A DNA stretch of 64,000 nucleotides from Lachnospiraceae bacterium (lineage in GTDB: Bacteria > Bacillota > Clostridia > Lachnospirales > Lachnospiraceae). Where the stretch lies: positions 186,001 to 250,000 of the forward strand of contig JAAZZQ010000003.1 of assembly GCA_014239155.1 (NCBI GenBank). The letters are read 5' to 3'. Position numbers and translations under genes: made by a program. The notes beneath the pieces are model-generated. The model saw only the letters and a program-made list of their open reading frames with translations. It was not told the origin of the DNA and searched no databases. This document shows positions 6,601 through 14,517 of the stretch, piece by piece (position 1 is the stretch's first letter; each line of letters starts with the position of its first letter).

Positions 6601-7944
6601 TTATTCTTTAATTTTTATTAACTTTTTCTGCCCACATATATAAAAATACACCCCGGCAGCATCTGCAAGAATCCACCCAATTGGCACAGACATCCAGATT
6701 CCAGTCACGCTAATTACCTCAATAGCCGACAAGAGATATGCCAACAACACACGCATTCCAAGAGATATTACAGTGAGGATAACTGAAATTCCTGGTTTGT
6801 TCATCGCACGAAAATATCCATAAAACAAAAAGAGCAGCCCAATGCCAAAGTAAAAAGACGCCTCAATGCGAAGATAGCCAACGCCAACCAATACTGCATC
6901 TGCGCTGCTCTCATCCAAAAACAGCGACATAAGCGGTTTCGCAAATCCCACCACCAGAACAGAAATTACTGCACAGAACACAAATGCGCCAAGCACTGCA
7001 TCTCGCATTCCCTTTCGGATTCGCTCTGTTTTTCCTGCGCCAAAATTCTGTGCCACATAGGTTGAGAATGCATTGCCAAAATCCTGCACGGGTGCGTAGG
7101 CAAAAGAATCAATCTTCACTGCCGCCGCAAAAGCAGCCATCACAACGGAGCCAAAACTATTCACTAACCCTTGCACCATTAAGATTCCAAAGTTCATAAC
7201 GGACTGTTGCAGACATGTCAGTGATGACAAACTAAGCAATTCCTTTAATATTCCAGCATTCCAGTGTCTATTTTCCTTTTTAATATGTACTTCAGGATAC
7301 TTTTTTAGACAATATAACAAAATACCAACGCCCGCGACATACTGCGAAATTGCAGTGGCTGCCGCTGCTCCACCGACGCCCCAAAATAACACTCTAATAA
7401 AAAATAAATCCAAAAAAATATTTAGCACAGCCGAGATTCCCAGAAAACAAAGTGGTATGAGTGAATTCCCAAGCGCACGCATAAAATTTGCCACAAAATT
7501 ATATAAAAAAGTTGCCACAATTCCCGCAAAAATCCATAATAAATATTCTTTCATATAAGAAACAACTTCTTCTGGCACACGAAGAAAGGCAATAATCCCG
7601 TTAATTCCCACATAGACAAAAATATTTAGCGCTACTGTGACAGTCCCTATCATTAAAAATGCCATATAAATTCCCTGTTCTAATCGTTTCTGGTCTCGTC
7701 TGCCAAACTGCATCGAAAAGAAAGCACTGCTGCCCATACAAAGTCCTAGGATAATGGATGTCACAAACACCATCAGTGTGTAAGAAGATCCCACTGCTGC
7801 CAGCGCATTTTTACCTAGATACCTTCCGACAATCAATGTATCGACCACGTTGTAAAGCTGCTGAAGCACATTGCCAACCATAATTGGAAAAGAAAACTTC
7901 AACAAATTTTTCATAGTATTTCCCTGTGTCAAATCATAATTCAT
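6601..7944 (-). CDS. MATE-family multidrug/sodium antiporter
   Basis: This 447-residue polytopic protein with about 12 membrane helices moves cationic drugs or metabolites out of the cell in exchange for Na+ or H+. The N-terminal half shows the family pattern FPIMVGNVLQQLYNVVDTLIVG, and the second half repeats it around LQQSVMNFGILMVQGLVNSFG, as expected of the two-fold MATE repeat. I place the start at the ATG at 7944: GGAGGA lies five bases upstream, while an earlier ATG at 7956 would overlap that ribosome-binding site. A 39-bp repeat and an intrinsic terminator lie between it and the HPr-like gene. Substrate unknown. Confidence 0.9.
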   Translation of the reverse strand: MNYDLTQGNTMKNLLKFSFPIMVGNVLQQLYNVVDTLIVGRYLGKNALAAVGSSYTLMVFVTSIILGLCMGSSAFFSMQFGRRDQKRLEQGIYMAFLMIGTVTVALNIFVYVGINGIIAFLRVPEEVVSYMKEYLLWIFAGIVATFLYNFVANFMRALGNSLIPLCFLGISAVLNIFLDLFFIRVLFWGVGGAAAATAISQYVAGVGILLYCLKKYPEVHIKKENRHWNAGILKELLSLSSLTCLQQSVMNFGILMVQGLVNSFGSVVMAAFAAAVKIDSFAYAPVQDFGNAFSTYVAQNFGAGKTERIRKGMRDAVLGAFVFCAVISVLVVGFAKPLMSLFLDESSADAVLVGVGYLRIEASFYFGIGLLFLFYGYFRAMNKPGISVILTVISLGMRVLLAYLLSAIEVISVTGIWMSVPIGWILADAAGVYFYICGQKKLIKIKE

Positions 7945-7990
7945 ACGCTCCTCCACATTTTTCCCTTAATCTTTCTCTACTCACGCCCGA

Positions 7991-8029
7991 CTTTAGGAGA
8001 TTATCTCCTCTGCGCAGGTCTGTGCATAA
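7991..8029 (-). repeat. 39-bp post-terminator repeat, copy 2
   Basis: Second copy of the element at 1310-1348, with identical flanks (CTTTAG and the 21-base CTGCGCAGG-containing block) at identical spacing. Here the variable middle contributes to a GGAGATAATCTCC hairpin on the minus strand. It lies between the terminator of the HPr-like gene and the MATE gene. Confidence 0.5.
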
Positions 8030-8057
8030 CAAAAATCCTCCAACCACAATTGGAGGA
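8030..8057 (-). terminator. Intrinsic terminator of the HPr-like gene
   Basis: 8-bp stem TCCTCCAA/TTGGAGGA (8036-8043 with 8050-8057); on the minus strand the stem is followed by TTTTTG. Confidence 0.8.
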
Positions 8058-8105
8058 CTTTGCCATTTTTCTATTGTATCTGTTGTCTTGCGCCTTCTTC
8101 ATTCT

Positions 8106-8333
8106 CTAAATACAGAATCTTGCAATCTTTTCTAGCAATTCATCTGCATGGTCTGCGTGGATATCCATTCGCATCATACGGCGGAATCCCTTACTGAGCA
8201 TCCCAAGAACAGATTTTGCATTAATTACAGAGTTATCCACAGCAATGTCCACACTATAAGAACATTTCTCCACTTGATTGACAAACTCCATAACTTCATC
8301 GATGTCTGTTAAATATATGTTTCTGCTTATCAT
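8106..8333 (-). CDS. HPr-like domain protein lacking the phospho-histidine
   Basis: This 75-residue protein has the length and strand/helix pattern of the PTS phosphocarrier HPr. The segment VINAKSVLGMLSKG aligns with the regulatory-serine region of HPr (NAKSIMGVMSLG), so the equivalent of Ser46 is kept. The N-terminal active-site loop with His15 (normally GLHARPA) is absent and replaced by DIDEVMEFVNQ. It therefore cannot carry phosphate on His15 in the usual way. Such HPr-like proteins are common in Lachnospiraceae and may act as regulatory decoys, which is inference. It has its own terminator and lies divergent to the AraC gene. Confidence 0.75.
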   Translation of the reverse strand: MISRNIYLTDIDEVMEFVNQVEKCSYSVDIAVDNSVINAKSVLGMLSKGFRRMMRMDIHADHADELLEKIARFCI

Positions 8334-8466
8334 ATAGATTCACCTCCCCTATTATTCCAGATTTGAATTTTATCCACGGAAAATAGAATACATGTATACA
8401 ATAAAAGAAACAATTGCCAAATCAACCAAAAACTGACTTTTTGCACTTTTTTACCATCTATTTTTA

Positions 8467-8495
8467 TTGACATAAAAAAAAGAAACCGTTACACT
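8467..8495 (+). promoter_or_regulatory. Sigma-A promoter of the AraC regulator transcript
   Basis: A perfect TTGACA (8467-8472), 17-base spacer and TACACT (8490-8495). Transcription would start near 8502, giving a leader of roughly 210 bases before the AraC start codon. Confidence 0.7.
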
Positions 8496-8513
8496 GTATG
8501 TTACAACATCGAT

Positions 8514-8552
8514 ACTATATATGTGGCAATAAATTATTGCCACATATATAGT
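8514..8552 (+). other. 39-base perfect palindrome in the AraC leader
   Basis: Two exactly complementary 19-base arms (8514-8532 and 8534-8552) around one central base. The left arm starts ACTATATATG and ends CAATAA. In RNA it would form a very stable hairpin near the 5' end; in DNA it could be a large operator. A second perfect inverted repeat with 8-base arms (ATGGCGAT/ATCGCCAT) lies near 8617-8637. The 8334-8698 gap otherwise holds the promoter and the 37-bp repeat. Confidence 0.85.
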
Positions 8553-8644
8553 CCTCCGGGGGATGCGCACTCGCACAAAGGTGTAATTGCCGCAGAGCAA
8601 CTGTGCTCGGCGCGAATGGCGATAATTAATCGCCATCTAGGTGT

Positions 8645-8681
8645 AAGGGTGAAAGAAAAAAGAGAAAGGGATAAAATGCAA
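8645..8681 (+). repeat. 37-bp dispersed repeat carrying a ribosome-binding site and start codon, copy A
   Basis: Identical over 37 bases to the complement of 47129-47165 in front of proA. It begins AAGGGTGAAAG and ends with GATAAAATGCAA, so it carries AGAAAGGG plus an ATG. Here the ATG opens a 12-codon ORF. Confidence 0.8.
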
Positions 8682-8714
8682 GCATTTTCGCTTGAGACTT
8701 GGTGCAAATTATGA
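8676..8714 (+). CDS. 12-residue leader peptide, coupled to the AraC gene
   Basis: The ATG at 8676 has AGAAAGGG seven bases upstream and encodes MQAFSLETWCKL before TGA at 8712-8714. The stop overlaps the AraC start as ATGA. The AraC start itself has almost no ribosome-binding site, so translation of the regulator may depend on this mini-ORF. This is inferred from sequence arrangement. Confidence 0.5.
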   Translation: MQAFSLETWCKL

Positions 8715-9502
8715 TCGTAGTAAGCAACTGTGGATTTGATTCTAGACACCGCACCGATTTTGATATACGGCGTCCGAATGGCAATGGTGTCTATACACTT
8801 CTGTTTATAAAAACAGAAGCATTTTTTGAGATTAATGGAAAATTTATTGATACTGCCCCCAACACAGCGATTCTATATGATAGAAATGCTTATATTCATT
8901 ATGGTTGTCATGCACAATCCTACAATGATGACTGGATTCATTTTGACTTTTTAGAGGAAGAAAATCTCATTGAAAAACTTGTTCTTCCACTAAATTATCC
9001 ATTCCCACTGACGGATACCACCTTACTGACAGAATACGTCAAAATAATTGTTTCTAAAAATTTATCCTCTCATTTATACAAAGAACAAATTATTGATTCT
9101 CTTATGCACACTCTTTTGTACTCTCTTGCAGAGCAAATTTATGTAAGCAAGGACAAAAGGCTAAAAAATAAGTATTTTCAACGCTTGAATCAAATTCGTA
9201 TGAATATTCAAAACGCCCCACAAAAAAAATGGGACGTTGCTTCGATTGCACGGGAAGTCAATCTCAGCCCCACCCATTTTCAGCGTCTCTATAAAAGTTT
9301 CTTTGATACCACCTGCATTCAAGATATTATTCAGTCTCGCATAAAAAACGCACAATTCTATTTGCAAACGACCAACATGTCTATTCAAGCGCTGTCCGCT
9401 TTCTGCGGCTATGACAATGAACTGCACTTTATGAGACAATTTAAAAAATATACAGGAATGACTCCCAGCGAATATCGCAAGATGCATTTGTCAATCAAGT
9501 AG
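8711..9502 (+). CDS. AraC-family transcriptional regulator
   Basis: This 263-residue regulator has an N-terminal cupin-like sensing half (residues 1-150; pattern VYTLLFIKTEAFFEINGK and DDWIHFDF) and a C-terminal double helix-turn-helix (about 165-260). The latter includes WDVASIAREVNLSPTHFQRL and the family signature MSIQALSAFCGYDNELHFMR followed by TGMTPSEYRK. Ligand and targets are unknown; carbohydrate sensing is usual for this domain order. The start ATG overlaps the stop of a 12-codon leader ORF. The leader contains a 39-base palindrome, suggesting autoregulation or an RNA-level control. The 3' end overlaps the convergent DUF4272 gene by eight bases. Confidence 0.88.
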   Translation: MIVVSNCGFDSRHRTDFDIRRPNGNGVYTLLFIKTEAFFEINGKFIDTAPNTAILYDRNAYIHYGCHAQSYNDDWIHFDFLEEENLIEKLVLPLNYPFPLTDTTLLTEYVKIIVSKNLSSHLYKEQIIDSLMHTLLYSLAEQIYVSKDKRLKNKYFQRLNQIRMNIQNAPQKKWDVASIAREVNLSPTHFQRLYKSFFDTTCIQDIIQSRIKNAQFYLQTTNMSIQALSAFCGYDNELHFMRQFKKYTGMTPSEYRKMHLSIK

Positions 9503-10769
9503 ATAAATCAACCTCATCCCATGCACAACACGCATCTACACCCGCAAGCCAAAACAAAGAGTGATGCCGCTCCATAACAACGCCTGCATCCAATCCGGCG
9601 GGTGCTTTCATTCCCATCACGCGCGCATCGACACAAGCCCAGTCTAGCCGATAAATCAAATCTGCTGCATCCAACAGTTCTTTATAAGAGCGTACACAGA
9701 CGCCCTGCTCAAACTCCTCAAGAGAATCAAATGGATGCAGTACCCGAACAGTTCTACCCACATCACAAATATTATCGGGATATGGAAGTTCATCGACAAG
9801 ACCAAGTGCCCACTCCATAACCAGCAAATTTTCATATTGCCACGAGTATTGAACTTGCTCCTCTCTGGCAGACTCTGGATTTTCCAGATAATTTTTCTCT
9901 TTTGGCGAGAGAAACTCCTCTACTAGAAAACGTTCCATAACAGGAGTGATAAATTCTTTTGCCTGTTCATAATCCATTCCTTCTCCAAGACGACATTCCG
10001 AGTACAGAGAAACAGCCAACAATGCAGCCGCCCTACCACAGATTTCTCTTGTGGTGCGCGCTGGTCCATTCGCTTCTATCTCGCAGAGAAAAGGCAACCA
10101 CGGCGAGACATAAATTCTTTTTTCTTTCAGCCATGCCATAGAACGTTCCTTTCGATCCAGTGTCTCCTGCGGCATACCCTTTCCCCAATCTTCATCTGGT
10201 TGAATCTCCGCTGGCATATAATACTCTAGTTTTGTATTTCCTTTTTGACCAAGAATTAATTGCCCCTTACTGTTAATAAACGCCGTTCCATCTCCAAAAG
10301 TTAGAACTCCCTGTAATTTTTCTGCAACCATTAAAACAGGAGAAACCATGTTCTGCATTTTTTCTGCTGTTTCCTGCGCACTTGCACTATCAAAGCGAAA
10401 AACAATCTGAACAAATCCCTTACATTGACGCAGATGATATAATAAATTGCGTTTTATATCTACATGTTCTGTCTGAATTGAATACACAAATCCCTGTACG
10501 CCTTTCAGCTGGTCTTTGATATCATTTTCCTGTTGTCCTTCTTTTTCCTTCGTTAGCCCAGAAGCAACAAAAACAATTTCCATATCATTATTACGCAAAG
10601 TATAATAGTTTGTCTTATTGGTATTTATCTCTTGATCAGGCTTATCTTGAAACAGCGCTTCAATCCGATCAATTATTTTTGTGTAATTGCCTTCTAGGCA
10701 GAATAAAAGACCATATTTTTCTACGCGCTTTGGTTCTTTATTTTTCTTTCGATGGTTCAAAAATCCCAT
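9495..10769 (-). CDS. DUF4272-family protein
   Basis: This 424-residue cytosolic protein has no signal peptide or membrane segment. The C-terminal two thirds fit the DUF4272 pattern: a helix with RSMAWLKEKRIYVSPWLPFL (about residues 213-232), the EICGRAAALLAVSLYSE helix, and YENLLVMEWALGLVDELPYP, where the W-A-L-x-L core is characteristic. The first 200 residues form a separate alpha/beta region with a QxxxDIK-type strand and no motif I know. DUF4272 proteins have no established function; some lie near toxin-immunity loci. It stands downstream of the nucleoside transporter operon, 28 bases away, but could be transcribed separately. Confidence 0.7.
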   Translation of the reverse strand: MGFLNHRKKNKEPKRVEKYGLLFCLEGNYTKIIDRIEALFQDKPDQEINTNKTNYYTLRNNDMEIVFVASGLTKEKEGQQENDIKDQLKGVQGFVYSIQTEHVDIKRNLLYHLRQCKGFVQIVFRFDSASAQETAEKMQNMVSPVLMVAEKLQGVLTFGDGTAFINSKGQLILGQKGNTKLEYYMPAEIQPDEDWGKGMPQETLDRKERSMAWLKEKRIYVSPWLPFLCEIEANGPARTTREICGRAAALLAVSLYSECRLGEGMDYEQAKEFITPVMERFLVEEFLSPKEKNYLENPESAREEQVQYSWQYENLLVMEWALGLVDELPYPDNICDVGRTVRVLHPFDSLEEFEQGVCVRSYKELLDAADLIYRLDWACVDARVMGMKAPAGLDAGVVMERHHSLFWLAGVDACCAWDEVDLST

Positions 10770-10796
10770 ATTGTGTTTTTCCTATCCCTTCTTAAT

Positions 10797-11738
10797 TTAT
10801 CTTAGTCCCTTATCATAAGGGACTCCTTCTGCTTTTGGCGCCCTTGACTTTTTGGAGACAAACACAAGAACAATCAGAGAAATAATATATGGAAGCATAT
10901 TATAGATTGTGCTTGGAAGCTTGAGTGCCACCAGCGCATCAAATCCCATATAGACATTGGAAAGTGCACGAAACATACCAAACAACAGTGCGGTAAGCCC
11001 AATATTAATTGGTCTCCACTGTCCAAAGATCATTACTGCAAGCGCAAGAAAACCAAATCCTGCCACACCATTTTCAAACTTCCATTCACTTACACCAGCA
11101 GTAATATAGACAAGACCGCCCAATCCGCCAAGCGCACCTGAAATCAGCACGCCTGCATAGCGCATTTTATAGACATTAATTCCAACAGAATCCGCCGCCT
11201 GTGGATGCTCGCCGCAAGCGCAGAGCCGCAAACCAAATCGCGTTTTATACAATACAATATAGGAGGCAATCAAAATTAACAGGGCAATCAACATAAACCA
11301 ATTAAACTCAAAGCTGCCCATATTGACTAAAAATGCTTTCTTTGCCTGTCCATAAACCACTGTAGAAGACACATTATCCACACTCTCAGCCGTATTTACT
11401 GCCCGCACAAGAACAACTGCAATTGCAGGACCAAGAAGATTGAGCGCAGTTCCAACAAGTGTCTGGTCCGCGTTAAATTTAATTGCAGCGACACCCAATA
11501 AAAGGGAAAAAATCATACCGCTGATAACACTCGCCAACACGACAAGCAAAATGACAACAAAAGCAGGCATTCCAGCCGTAAGATACCGCATTGTCAGCGC
11601 ACCTCCAAGTGCACCGATAACCATAATGCCCTCCAGACCAATATTAATAACACCGCTATGCTCAGAAAAGCATCCGCCAAGCGCCACAAGTATTAAAACG
11701 GAAGCAAATATTAATGTATATTGAATCAATAACAACAT
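10797..11738 (-). CDS. nupQ: ABC transporter permease, nucleoside (BMP) type, subunit 2
   Basis: This 313-residue integral membrane protein has about 8-9 helices, of the branched-chain-permease-like family used by BMP transporters (YufQ/NupQ-like). The motif HSGVINIGLEGIMVIGALGGA near the N-terminus is the hallmark, and CGEHPQAADSVGI lies in the cytoplasmic loop that contacts the ATPase. It starts with TAATG, overlapping the stop of the preceding permease by one base, so the two are translationally coupled. It is the last gene of the four-gene transporter operon. Substrate is most likely purine nucleosides, from homology to guanosine transporters and the adjacent pur genes. Confidence 0.88.
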   Translation of the reverse strand: MLLLIQYTLIFASVLILVALGGCFSEHSGVINIGLEGIMVIGALGGALTMRYLTAGMPAFVVILLVVLASVISGMIFSLLLGVAAIKFNADQTLVGTALNLLGPAIAVVLVRAVNTAESVDNVSSTVVYGQAKKAFLVNMGSFEFNWFMLIALLILIASYIVLYKTRFGLRLCACGEHPQAADSVGINVYKMRYAGVLISGALGGLGGLVYITAGVSEWKFENGVAGFGFLALAVMIFGQWRPINIGLTALLFGMFRALSNVYMGFDALVALKLPSTIYNMLPYIISLIVLVFVSKKSRAPKAEGVPYDKGLR

Positions 11739-12871
11739 TACTTCGCGCCCCCTTTCTTCTCGTCCCTTTTATCCAAATATCTATTTAGACGGACTTTAAA
11801 GAAAAATACAAAACCACATAGATAGATAATAAATGCTGAAATTAAATCTGAAATCTGTGAACAGTACATTGTCTTGTCAACATAAGTACCACCGCTAGTA
11901 ATATGCTGAATAAAATAAGAGGAAAAAATCGCTCCTATTGGGTTAGAACCTCCAAGAAATGCCGCCGCAATCCCATTAAATCCCATTGCCGGAACAGAAG
12001 TTTGCTGCACCATCCACTGTTCAATTCCTGTCAGATAAAAAATTCCTGCGCCAAGACCTGCCAATCCTCCTGCAATCATCATTGTGAGAATAATATTTGT
12101 TTTCTCACGCATACCACAATATTTTGCAGCATTTTTATTGAGTCCTGTCGCCTTTAACTCATAGCCAAACTTTGTCTTTTCCAGCAGAATCCATATCGCA
12201 ATGGCAGCAACTACTGCAAGCAAAAGTCCAATTGTGACAAACTCATTCTTAGAAAATAGCTTGTCCAGTCCTATATTGGGCAACAGTGCACTCTTATTTA
12301 CACTAGAAAGCGGTCTTGTATATGGCGTGGTCTGTTCTTTTACATTGGATAGCAACATATTTACCACGTACAGTCCAATCCAATTTAACATAATACAGGA
12401 AATTACTTCATTGACATTAAAGTAGGCTTTGAGTGCGCCAGAAATGGCTCCTACAAGCGCCGCTGCAATCATTGCGGCAAACAGACATCCGTACCAAGGC
12501 ATACCAAATTTTAATCCACAGTACAGACAGGCACCAGCACCAATCACATACTGTCCTGCTGCACCAATATTAAACAAACCCACTTTCCATGCAAACAACA
12601 CAGATAGCGAACACATCAACAGCGCAGATGCCTTTACCAGCGTTGTGCCAAAATATTTTTTTGCTGCGGCTGCACTTGGATAATACAGAAAATTCTTTAA
12701 AATCGCAGTGATTGCCTTTCCTGCACCTTGCGGATTAATCACCAAAAGCACAATATAGCCAATGAAAAGCCCTATAATAATACAGAGCAACGAACCTATA
12801 ATGGTCTGAAACCCATTATTTCTAATACACTTCTTTAGAAGGCTGCCCTCTTTTTTCTGTTCTGTACTCAT
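11738..12871 (-). CDS. nupP: ABC transporter permease, nucleoside (BMP) type, subunit 1
   Basis: This 377-residue permease has about ten hydrophobic segments and an N-terminal cytosolic extension. Family motifs: SVLFAWKVGLFNIGAAGQYV (the GxFNIGAxGQ loop) and the coupling-loop sequence ELKATGLNKNAAKYCGM. It pairs with the second permease to form the membrane pore of a nucleoside importer. The start overlaps the ATPase stop as ATGA (four bases), and its stop overlaps the next start as TAATG. Gene symbol by analogy with Bacillus nupNOPQ; substrate inferred. Confidence 0.88.
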   Translation of the reverse strand: MSTEQKKEGSLLKKCIRNNGFQTIIGSLLCIIIGLFIGYIVLLVINPQGAGKAITAILKNFLYYPSAAAAKKYFGTTLVKASALLMCSLSVLFAWKVGLFNIGAAGQYVIGAGACLYCGLKFGMPWYGCLFAAMIAAALVGAISGALKAYFNVNEVISCIMLNWIGLYVVNMLLSNVKEQTTPYTRPLSSVNKSALLPNIGLDKLFSKNEFVTIGLLLAVVAAIAIWILLEKTKFGYELKATGLNKNAAKYCGMREKTNIILTMMIAGGLAGLGAGIFYLTGIEQWMVQQTSVPAMGFNGIAAAFLGGSNPIGAIFSSYFIQHITSGGTYVDKTMYCSQISDLISAFIIYLCGFVFFFKVRLNRYLDKRDEKKGGAK

Positions 12872-14403
12872 CGCACCGCCTCCTTTCGCTTGGACCCAGC
12901 CATATAGAGTCCTAGTTCCTCAACTGTAACTTTTTTTGGATCAAACTCTCCTACAATTTCCCCTTCATACATCACAAGGATTCTGTCAGATACATTCATA
13001 ACTTCATCGAGTTCTAGGCTGACCAGTAAAACGCCTTTTCCGGCATCTCTTTGTGCCACTAACTGCTTGTGAATATATTCAATTGCGCCGACATCAAGTC
13101 CTCTTGTTGGCTGAACCGCAATCAGAAGTTCAGGATTTTTGTCAATCTCACGCGCAATAATTGCCTTTTGCTGATTCCCGCCAGACATAGAGCGCGCTTT
13201 TGTCACTGCCCCCTGACCAGAACGCACATCATACTGTTCTATTAATCGATTTGCATACTTTCGGATTTCCTTTCTTTTGAGAAATCCAAATGGATTGGTA
13301 AACTGCGGTTCAAAATACCGCTGTAAGACAATATTATCTTCAAGGGAGTAATCCAAAACAAGCCCATGTTTATGCCTGTCCTCTGGAATGTGACTCATCC
13401 CCATTGTTAAGCGTCTGCGAATTGGCAAATGGGTAATATCTGCGCCATTCATTGTAATCGTTCCACTCTTTAACGGTTCTAATCCTGACAGACCATAGAC
13501 AAATTCTGTCTGTCCATTTCCGTCAATGCCCGCAATACAGACAATCTCACCTCTATGCACCTGTAATGACACGTTATTGACAGCATTGTTCTTGTGGTGC
13601 TTTGAAGCCACTGTCATATTTCTCACATCAAGAACTACTTCTTTGGGGGTCGCAGGTTTCTTCTCCACAACAAAGTTGACATCACGCCCTACCATCATTG
13701 CAGATAACTTCTCAGGTGTAGTGTCCTTTACGGAAACTGTACCAATATATTTTCCTTTTCTAAGCACACTGCATCGGTCTGCCACCTGCATAATCTCCGC
13801 AAGTTTGTGCGTGATAAATAAAATGCTTTTTCCCTCCGCCGCAAGATTTTTCATAATCGTCAAAAGCTCTTGAATCTCCTGTGGTGTCAAAACGGCTGTC
13901 GGCTCGTCAAAAATTAAAATATCATTGTCGCGATAAAGCATTTTTAAAATCTCTGTTCTCTGCTGCATTCCCACTGTAATATCTTCAACAATGGCATCTG
14001 GATCCACAGAAAGACCATACTTTTCAGACAAAGCAACTACCTTTTTTCGCGCCTCTTCCTTTTGAAGCAATCCGCCCTTTGTCGTCTCCACTCCCAGAAT
14101 AATATTGTCAAGAACCGAAAAACATTCTACTAACTTGAAATGCTGGTGCACCATACCAATTCCCAGTGCATTGGCATCATTTGGGTCATTGATTGTAACG
14201 CGTTTTCCGTTCTTGTGAATCTCACCTTCCTCCGGCTGATACAAACCGAAAAGCACACTCATAAGCGTCGATTTTCCCGCCCCATTCTCACCAAGCAGCG
14301 CATGAATCTCACCTTTTTTTAACTGTAATGTAATGTTGTCATTTGCTATGATGCCCGGAAATTTCTTGGTGATATTCAACATCTCAATCGCATACTCCGC
14401 CAT
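12868..14403 (-). CDS. nupO: Nucleoside ABC transporter, double ATPase subunit
   Basis: This 511-residue protein contains two fused ABC domains, as in RbsA/YufO. The first domain has Walker A GENGAGKST (about residues 39-47) and Walker B ILIFDEPTAVLTP. The second (from about residue 260) has a degenerate P-loop GIDGNGQTE, signature SGGNQQKAIIARE and QPTRGLDVGA. Degeneracy of the second P-loop is usual in this family, so the first site probably does most of the hydrolysis. It powers import by the two permeases downstream. A terminator-like hairpin separates it from the binding-protein gene upstream, which would make the receptor more abundant than the motor. Confidence 0.9.
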   Translation of the reverse strand: MAEYAIEMLNITKKFPGIIANDNITLQLKKGEIHALLGENGAGKSTLMSVLFGLYQPEEGEIHKNGKRVTINDPNDANALGIGMVHQHFKLVECFSVLDNIILGVETTKGGLLQKEEARKKVVALSEKYGLSVDPDAIVEDITVGMQQRTEILKMLYRDNDILIFDEPTAVLTPQEIQELLTIMKNLAAEGKSILFITHKLAEIMQVADRCSVLRKGKYIGTVSVKDTTPEKLSAMMVGRDVNFVVEKKPATPKEVVLDVRNMTVASKHHKNNAVNNVSLQVHRGEIVCIAGIDGNGQTEFVYGLSGLEPLKSGTITMNGADITHLPIRRRLTMGMSHIPEDRHKHGLVLDYSLEDNIVLQRYFEPQFTNPFGFLKRKEIRKYANRLIEQYDVRSGQGAVTKARSMSGGNQQKAIIAREIDKNPELLIAVQPTRGLDVGAIEYIHKQLVAQRDAGKGVLLVSLELDEVMNVSDRILVMYEGEIVGEFDPKKVTVEELGLYMAGSKRKEAVR

Positions 14404-14464
14404 CTGTAATTACCTCCCTTCATATGATGCTAATTTATTAAATCGCCTTTGGTCCACTTCCATG

Positions 14465-14497
14465 TGCAAAAAAAGGGAGTTTTTTATCCTCCCTTTT
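14465..14497 (-). terminator. Intercistronic hairpin between binding protein and ATPase genes
   Basis: On the minus strand AAAAGGGAG pairs with CTCCCTTTT (14497-14489 with 14479-14471), followed by TTTTTTT. It probably partially terminates transcription or stabilises the 3' end of the lipoprotein message. Confidence 0.7.
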
Positions 14498-14517
14498 ATG
14501 AAAAATAGCTTCTTTTA

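Noticed and set aside
8523-8714. 63-codon plus-strand ORF beginning inside the palindrome
   Set aside because: Its upstream part has no ribosome-binding site and overlaps hairpins; only the last 12 codons, starting at 8676, have translation signals.
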